Below, piece after piece: positions 37,743 to 48,184 of a stretch of DNA of 64,000 nucleotides. Below the pieces are notes generated by a model. The model searched no databases and was not told the origin of the DNA. It saw nothing but the letters and a program-made list of their open reading frames with translations. Source of the stretch: Toxotes chatareus (lineage: Eukaryota; Chordata; Actinopteri; Toxotidae); contig CM028884.1 of NCBI GenBank assembly GCA_016801885.1, positions 11,474,181-11,538,180 on the forward strand, written 5' to 3'. Positions within the stretch are counted from its first letter, which is position 1. Each line of letters starts with the position of its first letter. The position numbers and the translations under genes are program-made.

Positions 37743-38329
37743 ACATACTACATAATATCACTGAAAGGAGAGGTGTACTGTGCTGCAGTCATTGAGAATC
37801 TGTTTTTGACCAATTTAGAAGATGTCTGGTCCATTTTTAAGTCAAGAGTTTGAAAACTTTTTATTCTTGAGTTTATGTTAAGTAAAAGTAAAACGGTTTT
37901 GACTTTTAGCCCTTGAATTTTTCACTCAAGTGCAAAATTTTACCTTTAGTACTTTCTTAAATATGGATCAACAAATGTTTTTTTTTTTATTACATATGAT
38001 CTCTGTTGCTTTTGGAACATAAAAAAAACCATCCCAACAACACTGTTGGGAAGATATTTGTGATAGTTGTTATCCCCATATATCATATCTTTATTTGTGT
38101 GGAATAAGTTTTTTTATCCAAAGATGCCAGTCCTTTGATGAATTCTATCTTTCCAACATTCTAATTCCGTAACCTGTGATTCCAGCTGATGTCATAATGT
38201 AGAATGATGCAAGTAAAAGTTTTTAGGCAAATACTCACATTCACAACGTGATCTGCATCGAACACAGACGTGCGAAGTGCCTAGTTTTACTCATTCACTT
38301 GATTAAACTAAATCTCGATCCCTGCAACG
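36640..38329. other. No coding sequence seen; upstream region of the USP gene
   Basis: AT-rich noncoding DNA with a T(T)CTG/TTTTG repeat near 37,088-37,122 and an ATT microsatellite. I see no convincing TATA box or CpG-rich promoter before the ATG at 38,330, so an untranslated first exon further upstream is possible. Confidence 0.5.
37652..37740. repeat. (ATT)n microsatellite
   Basis: About 89 bases of ATT units with a few GTT interruptions. Likely polymorphic. Confidence 0.93.
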
Positions 38330-39462
38330 ATGTCTTGCTACCCGTGCAGGCGAAAGAAGGTATGCACCTGGTTTTCTTTTATCTAAATTGTTAATCTAAC
38401 TTTGTGTGATGAGAAAACTGGAACTGAATTTTTGACAGTCTTCAAGTTTATTTGTTGTTATTTCTCTGTGAAACAGCTGATTTTGTGTCTGCTATATTTT
38501 TTTAAACAGTCAAAACATCACGATAACGTGGAAGTTGGAGAGAAGAACAGATCCAACCCACAGAAGAGGTAAAATAATGTCATGTAACTGTATTACTTAA
38601 TGTTTTACTTAAAGTGTACCTAATGTATACTTTACTTTTGGATCTTGTATGTTTTATTTTTAATTCAGTTTGTTTAACTTGCAATTTAACTTGTAAATTA
38701 ACTAAATATTTAACTTGCAAATGTTTATCAATTATTTTCTCCTGTGTAAAGTTCTACCTGGATAATTTAACACATTCAGTCCAATCTGGATAGAAATTGA
38801 CTGTATTTTGATTGTATTTCAAAGTGAAATAATCATTTGAATTTTCTCTGTATTATCAGCCTTGATATAGAGGAGGACCCAAAAGAGACTGTGGTCTCAG
38901 ACGATCCGGTCACCTCTACCAATAGTGGGTCAAGCCCAACTGATACCCCCAAGGCAAAGAAAAAGAAGGTTTCCTGGTGGAGAAAGTGGCTCCGTCGTAA
39001 GAAGGTAAGTTTAACAGAGCTGAATATTGAATATATGAATTATTGAACAAAATGTTGTCTCAGGTGTATTTAACTGGGTTTATATATTTGTACCCAACAG
39101 AAAACCAAACATCAGACTCCTGTGGCAGAGGATGTGGAACAGCTTGAATCATCTTCTGCCACAGAAAAGTGAGGATTTTTTTACTCTGTCTCTATTTTAG
39201 TTGATTTAAAATGTTATGTTAGTGTACTTTTACATTGTTAACCCTCCTTGGCTTCATTTTCTGTCTGGATCATACAGGAAACTAATCATGTGTGCTTCCC
39301 TTTTCTCACCAGTGTCAACAAAGACGAGCCCAAGGGTGATGAGGCTGATGTCCAGGAGGCCTCAACCACCCCCACAACTCCAGTTTCAGCTGTACCTGAA
39401 CTGCAGCTGCAAACTGAGGTGGCAGAAGAGCTAAACCAACCATCTTCTGCCACAGAGAAGAG
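38330..39462 (+). other. USP gene exons 1-5 (N-terminal basic and acidic region)
   Basis: Exons: 38,330-38,359; 38,510-38,568; 38,860-39,004; 39,101-39,168; 39,313-39,462. They encode residues 1-150: a short basic start, an acidic linker, the first basic Trp motif (KKKKVSWWRKWLRRKK, residues 63-78), then Ser/Thr/Glu-rich linker. Exon 5 ends in the QPSSATEKR tail that recurs in exons 8-11. The intron before it keeps a diverged version of the array intron end (CTGGATCATACAG near 39,265), so exon 5 may be the founder of the array. Confidence 0.8.
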
Positions 39463-42400
39463 GTATGAAATTGTTTTACTGTCTATTAATTATTATTATT
39501 TTCCAGGAACTTTTAGTTTTAAAATTAATTTCACCACTGAGCTCAATCAACTCATTACACTGGTGTTTGTTTTATATTGTTTTCCCCATCTACTTCTCCC
39601 CTTGGGTTTATCACTGTGACTGGACCATACAGTTGAATAACCATCTTTGTGTCCCTTTACCAACAGTGACAGCGCTGAGGAGGAGAACAAGGATGGTGAA
39701 GCTGGCATCCAGGAGGCTTCAACGACTCCTGAAGATCCAGCTGAGTCCAAGAAGAGGTATGAGTTTCTTTTACTGTCTTAACATCTCTACTACTTTCTTA
39801 TTTTCAGTTTCCTCTAAAATGTAAAATTCATTTGTCAACGAATGACCTGTGACTGGACCATACAGTTGAATAACCATCTCTGTGTCCCTTTATCAGCAGT
39901 GACAGCGCTGAGGAGGAGATCAAGGATGGTGAAGCTGGCATCCAGGAGGGTTCAACGACTCCTGAAGATCCAGCTGAGTCCAAGAAGAGGTATGAGTTTC
40001 TTTTACTGTCTTAACATCTCTACTACTTTCTTATTTTCAGTTTCCTCTAAAATGTAAAATTCATTTGTCAACGAATGACCTGTGACTGGACCATACAGTT
40101 GAATAACCATCTCTGTGTCCCTTTATCAGCAGTGACAGCGCTGAGGAGGAGAACAAGGATGGTGAAGCTGGCATCCAGGAGGGTTCAACGACTCCTGAAG
40201 ATCCAGCTGAGTCCAAAAACAAAGATGTGACAGATAAGGCAGAGGACACAAACACACCGTCCTCTGCCACAGAGAAGAGGTATGAGTTTCTTTTGCTGTC
40301 TTAACATCTCTACTACTTCATTATTTTCCTTTTCCCCTCAAGGAATGACCTGTGACTGGACCATACAGTTGCATAACCATCTCTGTGCCCCTTTACCAAC
40401 AGTGACAGTGCTGAGAAGGAGAACAACAATGGTGAAACTGGCATCCAGGAGGGTTCAACGACTCCTGAAGATCCAGTTGACACCAAAGACAAAGATGTGA
40501 CAGATGTGGCAGAGGACACAAACACACCGTCCTCTGCCGCAGAGAAGAGGTATGAGTTTCTTTTATTGTATTAACATCTCTACTACTTCGTTATTATCCT
40601 TTTCCTCTCAAATGTAAAATTCATTTCTCAAAGAATGACCTTTGACTGGACCATACAGTAGAATAACCATTTCTGTGTCCCTTTATCAGCAGTGACAGCG
40701 CTGAGGAGGAGATCAAGGATGGTGAAGCTGGCATCCAGGAGGGTTCAACGACTCCTGAAGATCCAGCTGAGTCCAAAAACAAAGATGTGACAGATAAGGC
40801 AGAGGACACAAACACACCGTCCTCTGCCACAGAGAATAGGTATGAGTTTCTTTTATTGTATTAACATCTCTACTACTTTATTTTATTTTCCTCTCAAATG
40901 TAAAATTCATTTCAAAGAATGACCTTTGACTGGACCATACAGTAGAATAACCATTTCTGTGTCCCTTTATCAGCAGTGACAGCGCTGAGGAGGAGATCAA
41001 GGATGGTGAAGCTGGCATCCAGGAGGGTTCAACGACTCCTGAAGATCCAGCTGAGTCCAAAAACAAAGATGTGACAGATAAGGCAGAGGACACAAACACA
41101 CCGTCCTCTGCCACAGAGAATAGGTATGAGTTTCTTTTATTGTATTAACATCTCTACTACTTCGTTATTTTCCTTTTCCTCTCAAATGTAAAATTCATTT
41201 CTCAAAGAATGACCTTTGACTGGACCATACAGTAGAATAACCATCTCTTTGTCCCTTTATCAACAGTGACAGTACTGAGGAGGAGGAGAAGGATGGGGAA
41301 GCTGGCATCCAGGAGGCTTCACCAAACCCTGACACTCCAGTCTCAGATAACAAGAAGAAGCAGAAAAAGAAACCATGGTGGCGTCATTTGTTTCGCTTTT
41401 GTCGGAAGGTATGGCCCACAGACCTGAGTGTTGCTGGTATTACCAGGTGACCAAGCTTTTACCTTAACATGTGGAGTCTGCATGTTATGACTGTGTTCAA
41501 CAGCTTTGTTTTCTTTTGTGTGTGTTCCCTAAAGAAAAAGGCGGATAATGTGAAGGTTGAAGTTACAAAATCAGAAGAATCCCAACCAAAGCCAAAAGAG
41601 ACCAGCAGCAACCACAACCACGACAACGCGCAGACTGCAGAGCTTGCTGCTGTAACTGAAGATCCTGTATGGAGACAGTCCACCCCTGCTGGTTATGGTG
41701 GTAGTCTACAGGCTGAGGACACAAGAACTGGCCTGTGGACAAGCATATGTGGACACTCTGAAGCAGCATCATCATCCAGCAAGAAAACCTTGTCCAGACA
41801 GGAGCTGGTCTGCCTGGGGTACGCCCAAGAGTAAACTCCAATACATGGACTGAATGCTCATATATTGTTTTTATATTCAGGTGTAGTTTAGAATGAATTT
41901 TCATGCCTGAAATCCAGCTGAAATGATGCATATGCTGCAGAAAACAAGCTCCAGTCTAACTTTCATGCTCTATTTTGTTGTGTTTAAGGTTCCCCAACCT
42001 GGCGCAGACCTGCTACATGAACTCAACTCTGCAAGGCCTCCTGACACTGACTCATTTCATGCAGGAGGTCTACAACCAGGAGAGTTTGTGGAATTGTAGC
42101 TTTTCAGGATCACAGATTATGAGGTACAGCACCTTACACACGCAGATACACATGCTGTCACTCTTTGTACAGGTCTGTACACTTCAACATTAAGTAAAAT
42201 GTCATAAAAACATCCTCTTTTCTTCACTTTTGCTGTTTCTAGAGGATTATCGGAGGTTGGAGTCTGCCGCTTTTCCAGCAACACGGCAGACAAGAAGAGA
42301 GTTCTGGCATCCTTCAAACAAACGGTTGCTGCATATAACTTAGAGTTCAAGGATAACGATCAGAAAGTATGTATACTCTTTACTTAAAAAAAAAAAACAC

Positions 42401-43806
42401 TTCATTTTAAATTAGTTTTACATTTTATTTTTTGTAATTTCCACCTCCACCACTTTTTTTTTTGTATGTTTCTTTACAGGACGCCCATGAGTTTCTCATC
42501 TGTGTGCTCGATATGCTGAGGTCTGAGACATGTGATCTCCAGATGACAGCACTCTGCAGGGGCATGAGCTACACCTGCCCTGTAAGTGCTCACATGGCCT
42601 TCCAGATGTTGAGCATCAGGACCTGCAAAGGGTATGAATACACAGTTACATTTTTACTCTTAAGCGGTATTCCACATGTTGACTATGTTTATGATTTTTT
42701 TTCTTTGTCTGTGACTGTGTTTTCATTTGAATTGCCCCTTTATTCTGCAGATGTGGAATCCAATCGATGAGGGATGAGGAGTACACCAACCTTTCCCTGG
42801 ACTTGCTGCCTGGAGGATCGGTTAACCGTTCTCTCCAGGAATACCTGAAAGTAAGAGTCAAATGCTTACTTTGAGCTTAGTGTCATTTCATCCCCAACAA
42901 GTTCAGAAAAATGGTTGTGTGTGTCGTCTATGAAAAGATTTAAACTAAAACCTGTTTTCTTTCCCCCGTTCCCTGCGGCAGGAAGAGCAGCTGGAGTATC
43001 ACTGCCAGTGTGGGGCTGAGGAGTCAACACAAAAGTGTTCATTCCTGACCCTGCCAAAGTGAGTAATATTACATCCATCACAAATGGCCTTTAACCTGAA
43101 CGCAGTGGAGTCTTCCTCTGTGAGTTTGTGATGTAAACTTCTTTCATCCGTTTCTTCCTTCTCTTTCTGTCAATAGCGTGTTGATTATCCAGCTCAAACG
43201 GTTCCAATACACCCCATTCTTCAGCCTGGAGAAGGTGAAAAGCCCCGTGGTTTTAACAAGGGAGCTGGCGGTGAACTTTGAATCCATCATCACCGAAGAG
43301 GTAAACCTGACATGTTCAGTAAAGAAATGTCACTCTTCATGTGTAATACATAGACATGTCTTTACTTTTACACACAAATCTGTCTGTCAAATATATAGAA
43401 TCTGCAGTCAAATGAAATGTATCTGTGTATGTTGCTAACTTGGTAACTGTGCTCTTTTCTAGAGAGCGACCCGCTACACCTTGGTCAGCATCGTCAGCCA
43501 TTTGGGAGCCACAGCTCACTCTGGTCAGCGTTCAGTTGTGTTTGGCCACCAGGGGTGTTGAAAATAAGTCAAGTCTCAATACTTTAGAATGCACTAACTT
43601 TTCAGATGTACCATTAACAAGTGTGTCCTCTCCTCTCAGGACATTACATCTGCGACGGTGCTTACCGCAAAACATCAGGTGAAATGACAGACCACTGGCT
43701 GACGTACGACGACAAAACAGTCAGCCAGACAACAGGAACCACGGTCTGTCAACAGCGGCAGAGAACAGCCTACTTGCTGTTCTATGAGAAGCAGACTTTG
43801 AACTAA
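38330..43806 (+). CDS. Ubiquitin-specific protease, USP37/USP29-like, 21 exons, 861 residues
   Basis: A cysteine protease (peptidase C19) expected to remove ubiquitin from proteins. My splice model joins 21 exons with GT-AG borders and consistent phases into 2,586 coding bases including the stop. Catalytic residues are C557 in NLAQTCYMNSTLQ, H808 in HSGHYICDG and D830 in WLTYDD. The KDAHEF box (635-640), a CKGCG knuckle (684-688), VLIIQLKRF (746-754) and YLLFYEK (851-857) fit a compact USP fold. The N-terminal half lacks the PH domain and the catalytic part lacks the ubiquitin-interacting insertion of human USP37 as I remember them. The start (MSCYPCRRKK) is the only ATG in frame with a good donor right after it, but an upstream untranslated exon is possible. 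No frameshift or internal stop, so it is probably functional. Confidence 0.88.
39667..41123 (+). repeat. Six tandemly duplicated coding exons (exons 6-11 of the USP gene)
   Basis: Exons 39,667-39,756 and 39,900-39,989 (90 bases each); 40,133-40,279, 40,403-40,549, 40,693-40,839 and 40,977-41,123 (147 bases each). All are multiples of three and start after the second codon base, so any number can be gained, lost or skipped without a frameshift. Each encodes DSAEEE.KDGEAGIQEGS, then TTPEDPAESK; the longer ones add a tail ending NTPSSAT. Exons 10 and 11 are identical. The intervening introns (123-143 bases) are also near-copies, so the unit is exon plus intron, repeating every 233-290 bases. Confidence 0.92.
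41267..41818 (+). other. USP gene exons 12-13 (end of repeat region and linker)
   Basis: Exon 12 (41,267-41,408) begins with one more degenerate repeat (DSTEEEEKDGEAGIQEAS) and ends in a second basic Trp motif, KKKPWWRHLFRFCRK, around W444-W445. Exon 13 (41,535-41,818) is a 94-codon polar linker leading to the catalytic domain. It ends GG before GTACGC, and the split Gly codon is completed by exon 14. Confidence 0.82.
41989..43806 (+). other. USP gene exons 14-21 (catalytic domain)
   Basis: Exons: 41,989-42,123; 42,243-42,366; 42,480-42,631; 42,751-42,850; 42,982-43,058; 43,177-43,300; 43,463-43,523; 43,640-43,806. They encode residues 549-861, about 313 residues, a minimal USP domain. The Cys box precedes N552, the position that forms the oxyanion hole in USP7-type enzymes. 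In the second zinc-knuckle half HCQCG the cysteines (727, 729) are separated by one residue instead of the usual two, so metal binding there is uncertain. Confidence 0.88.
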
Positions 43807-43810
43807 TAAA
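43805..43810 (+). terminator. Polyadenylation signal overlapping the USP stop codon
   Basis: AATAAA at 43,805-43,810 shares two bases with the TAA stop (43,804-43,806). A GT-rich stretch (ATGTGTTAAGATGTGTATTTG region, 43,824-43,844) follows at the right distance for the downstream element. Cleavage near 43,820-43,830 would leave a 3' untranslated region of only about 15-25 bases. Confidence 0.7.
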
Positions 43811-43844
43811 GTCATGCATTGAAATGTGTTAAGATGTGTATTTG

Positions 43845-46309
43845 TAGAAAACAAGACTCTGTGAATGGTAGATGGTCTGCAATACTTCAGACGTCCAGAT
43901 AAAAACAACAAAAAAGTGGGGTGAAACATGACAAAAACATACACAATGAGAACATTTGATAACAAGGTATTGCATTTAGGTCATGATGAAAATATACTTG
44001 CTTAAATATGTATATTTGTTGAATATTCAGTGATGATAATTTATATTGACCCTGATATTAAAACTATCCTGTGGTTGCCATCTTTGTTCAGCATGTTAGC
44101 ATGCAAATGTTTTGTAATTTAAACTAAACTAAACACAAGGTACAGATAAGGTAATTTGGCAGGTATTTGACATTATGGAGTATTGGACAAATAATAAGTA
44201 ATTTTGGCTTAATGGTGGCAATATGTGAAAATCCAGGTTATCACAACCATTGCTACAATTCATCTTGAGGGAAACGTGAATGTGCCTTCCAGATTTCATG
44301 GCAATCCATCCGAATGCAGTTCAGATATTTCAGTCAGCCGCTGGATCATTTTAGCTACTCTGCAGCTGTGTAGTATCTGTAGCTGTGTGTAAAATCACGC
44401 TGCACTGGCTCTAAACACCTGCATGGGTTTGCTTTATTCAACTCCAACAGAACAATTTAGAAATAAGATGAGAGTAGGAAACACATAGGAGAAAGAGAAG
44501 ATGCCCATTTGTCTCACCGAGTGGCTTTTCAGTGCCTCTGCTATCCCTGAAATCCCTTTCACAAAAGTTGCAGGAAGCAGTTTAATGCCGGTCGTCAGGC
44601 TGAGAGCAGTTATTGTCCTGTTTCTTGGAGCTACATGGAGGCTGCCACCACTCCACCCCTGTGGCCCTGCCCAGCTATCTGCTTTTGCTTTATGTCTTGT
44701 CCTGCAGCGAGCACTTGACATAGGACAATTTGTTTGGATGTTTAATGTTGCAGCACTGGCTGGTGGAGGATTATATGAGATGTCCCAGTGATTTGTGGCT
44801 GGTAGTGGTTTAGAGTATGTGTGTCTGTGTGTATGAAGGAGAGCATGTGGGCATACATACACTCTTTCTGAGAGTGTTTCAGTCTGTATGTGAGTGTGTG
44901 TGTGTGTTCAGTTCCAGGTCCTTGCTCTAACACAGACGTTGGTTGTTTCCTCTGAACTCTTACATTAATGACAATATTTCCTTAGCTTCTATTGGAGGAC
45001 ATTTGTCACGTGTTTGCAGCTTTTTTCACATTATAACACTCATTGCCTGCTGAAAGATTAATAATCTTTGAATTTCATTGTTTCAAGATTTATGAAAGCC
45101 TTCTCCTGCCTAGCCCGCTTTATATGTCTTGGCAGCCAGGAGAATCACTGACTTATCCTGTGAAGCTTCACACACTGAAAACCCAGCCAAATGCTACTGT
45201 GAGCTTTCCCAGATCACACTCCGACAGACTTTACTGACACACACGCAAATGGGTGCACAAAGAGCAATAGAGGCACGTTGGATCCAGTGTCGTAAGCCAA
45301 GAAAACTTCTTTCATTGTAGGAATTTCTTTGCTGCCATTCTTTATCATCCACTTTAAATTTAGACAGGTTCTTCTCTTACATAAAATACTTGCCATGTCA
45401 TTCCATGGTGGATAACCATTGTGCTATCCTCATGACCCAAGACTCTTTCTGCCCCATCCCATGACCAATAACCTTTACAAAATCTTATGTTTATCACTTC
45501 TCAGTATCAGCACCCCTTTTAAATGTTGTCCAGTTCTTGGGAAGATGAGCCTCAGTGTACTTTTTCCTCTCGAGAGCAAAGAGATCTCCAGTTACAGCTC
45601 AACTGTTGTCCAAAACATCTTGCGACAGCCCTTCATTTGATCCTTTTGAGGCTCCTTTGAACGCTGCTGTAGAACGCGGTCCTGAAGGGCTTCACCCTCA
45701 GATGATAAAAACGTGAATTATTGGTTTGTTTATCATGCTCTTAAAGCCTAAAGTGCATTATTAAACAGAGAGCACATTAAAAGGGGAGTATTGTTAAAAG
45801 TGTTTTAAAAATCTTGTAAATCCTGGTAATTTATGTCACTGTGGTTGAGGAGGCTCACCCTGGCCTTCTGGTTTTAATTTGGTTTAGGCTCTGCTCTCCA
45901 GGGTCTGTACCTGTGATGCTGCCTTTTTTCCCAGACACAATCTGACCGATGTGACCTCCACGGTGGGGCACATTTGAGTGGCCTCAAATTTAGAAATGTT
46001 ACAGTTAGTGAGCTGCTGGTTGAAAACCAAATTAAGATATTTGGATCAAGAAAAGCACTAGTAGTAGAAAAGTGCTTATGAGGTTGATGCACCTTTGAGC
46101 AACGCACTAAAATTACAAAGAGAGAAGAGAGTAGTGTACACAACCAATCCCAGCTGAGTCCAGAAAGAAAAAGGAAAAGAAGGGATTGTCTGCACAGTGA
46201 AACTTGGAAGCTTCATTATAATATTTTATTGATATATTACACACAAATAAGACAATGATTCTTAAGTCATGTAGCAGCTCTCTGAAGCTGTACGGATGTG
46301 GTTTGAGCT
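43845..46309. repeat. Noncoding with a dispersed fish repeat at about 44,090-44,350
   Basis: About 44,091-44,350 carries GCATGTTAGCATGCAAATG, ACTAAACACAAGGTACAG, TATTGGACAAATAA and CAGATTTCATGGCAATCCA in an order I associate with a common fish element; a second copy is at about 46,310. The rest is unremarkable. The two overlapping open frames at 44,434-44,862 are on opposite strands and neither has a domain. A TG run lies near 44,892-44,907. Confidence 0.5.
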
Positions 46310-46790
46310 AAATGCTAACATCAGCATGTTTACATACGTAAAATGACAATGCTAACATGCTGATGCTAAGAGGGTATAATAGTCATCACATTCCACAGTC
46401 TACTTTTAGCATGTTAGCATGCTAATGTTTGTTAACTGGCACTAAACACAAAGTCCAGTTGAGGCTGACGGGACTATCACTACTTTTGCACATATTGGGT
46501 CATAGCCTAAAGCGTTGGGCAAATAAAAAAATGTAAGATGGAAAGTCAGAGGATTACTAAGTGATTCAAAGTCATCCTGAGGAAGATGTGTGCATAAAAT
46601 TTCATGACATTTAACTCAAACAAAATTACCAACCTCATGGTGACACTAGAGAAAAGGTCAGGGGATCATGCTCTGGGCTAGCAAAAATGAGTGAACAAAA
46701 TTTCATGATAATCTATTTCATGCTGAGATATTTTCGTCAGAACAAAGTCGCAGGCCAACTAACAAACCAACTTTACCATCCCCAATCAGT
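46310..46790. mobile_element. Dispersed fish repeat, second copy
   Basis: Contains ATGCTAACATCAGCATG, GCATGTTAGCATGCTAATG, ACTAAACACAAAGTCCAG, GGGCAAATAA and AAATTTCATGA…AATCTA, paralleling the copy at 44,090-44,350. No coding capacity. Probably a short non-autonomous element. Class not determined. Confidence 0.5.
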
Positions 46791-46897
46791 GAGCCAGTTA
46801 AATGTGATTCACATACAGTTTTTGCAATACATTTTTAAAATGGGAGTCATTTTGTATTATGTAATCTTGTTGAAGGTGGAGCTCTTCTCTGTTTCTA

Positions 46898-46925
<28 letters not shown>
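46898..46925. repeat. Run of 28 T
   Basis: Uninterrupted poly-T, consistent with the tail of a minus-strand retroinsertion or a slipped homopolymer. Confidence 0.9.
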
Positions 46926-46928
<3 letters not shown>

Positions 46929-46964
46929 ACATGCAGTAAATACTATATTGGTTTTTGTTCACAT

Positions 46965-47000
46965 GGACGCAGAAATAACTTCAAAGTTATTTCTGCGTCC
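46965..47000. repeat. Perfect 17-bp inverted repeat with 2-base loop
   Basis: GGACGCAGAAATAACTT (46,965-46,981) and its exact reverse complement (46,984-47,000) are separated only by CA. It lies 40 bases after a 28-T run. Confidence 0.93.
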
Positions 47001-47099
47001 GCACCCCTTGCAAGCCGCGGCAGTCGCAGCCATAAATGAGCTGAGAGTGTGAAGGTCATCGTGATTATCTGTGCAGAGCAAACATGTAATTTGGTTTAA

Positions 47100-47370
47100 T
47101 GGACAGTGTGTTATTTGTAAATTACTTTAGTGTTGTTTAGAGTTTGTGTAGACATTTCAATGGTGTTATTTTCAGCCACATATGTTAAGAATACCAGGAT
47201 GTCCTTGGTTAAATATATCCTGGTATTTGTGGATATATGTATGAAAAAGTTAACTTTAATGGACATTTGTACTTTGAGTGAGTTGTGTTTATACATGTGT
47301 AATGTGCTTACAAGAAAGTTTCACGTTAAGAGTAAATCACCTTAGTGTTGGTTAGAGTTTGTGGATGGAG
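47100..47370. repeat. AT-rich patch with inverted and direct repeats
   Basis: AATACCAGGAT (47,190-47,200) is the reverse complement of ATCCTGGTATT (47,217-47,227). TTAGTGTTGTTTAGAGTTTGTG near 47,128 recurs as TTAGTGTTGGTTAGAGTTTGTG near 47,342. No gene. Confidence 0.6.
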
Positions 47371-47439
47371 GTTGAGAATGTTTTAGTGATTAAAAGCAAT
47401 TTTACAATGGTTGTGGCTTGTTGATGTACACAGGTAAGC

Positions 47440-47830
47440 ATCATAGCCCTTTTTTACTTTTTATCTTTACTTAATTTATTTCTACTATGTGTTTATTACT
47501 GATACACAACAGAGCTGTGTTGCAACCTTTTTAATCTTTTGTTCTTTAATGAAATTTGTATTTTTCTTGTGTTTTGTATAGCTGGTGCACAAGAAAGCTG
47601 TGGCGCAGCCTTTTTGACTTGGCTTTGCTTTTTTTGTCATGCACAACAGAGATGTGCGCTGCCATTTTTACCATTTGTCCTTTACTTATATTCTTATTTT
47701 GACTGTGTTTGACATGTTGCAGTCTTTTTTACCTGTTTTTCTGAACTTATATTTTTATATGTACTGGGTTTTTATTGCTGGAGCACAGAGCTCTGGTGCA
47801 TTTTCTACATTTCTACTGTGTTTGTGTGCT
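47440..47830. repeat. Degenerate tandem repeat
   Basis: Phrases of the type GCACAACAGAG(A/C)TGTG, GC(A/C)(A/G)CCTTTTT and TTTGT(T/C)CTTTA recur at about 47,505, 47,586, 47,640 and 47,780. This suggests an old minisatellite with units of roughly 80-140 bases. Open frames are incidental. Confidence 0.4.
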
Positions 47831-48184
47831 CTTTACATGTCCAAATCCTTTGCTTTGTCTACTTTCTCAACAATTAAGAACTATTTCAAATCATATCACA
47901 ATCATGTACATCACCACTTACCCACAGACGTAATGCAAAAATACACAACACAATATAGATTATGTCATAAATCCATGCTTTGATTCTATAGTAGTAATAC
48001 CTACTGTACATATATGTCATATACATTATTCAAAGTAAGGTTTTCTTTCCTACATTACAACAGCATTTCCACGAATGCCATATCTCATTCTAACTAGACA
48101 TGTTGATAACATAATATTTAAGAAATGCTGTTGAAATATAGGTTTTGCTTTACCTTTACATCACTTCAGAAAGCAAAAGGCGCT

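Noticed and set aside
39216..41114. Open frames such as MSFFYCLNISTT… and minus-strand MAEDGVFVSSALSVTS… repeated several times
   Set aside because: They are shifted-frame or antisense readings of the duplicated USP exon-intron units.
44434..44862. 142-codon minus and 96-codon plus frames overlapping each other
   Set aside because: Opposite strands of the same noncoding DNA, no domain, next to a TG repeat.
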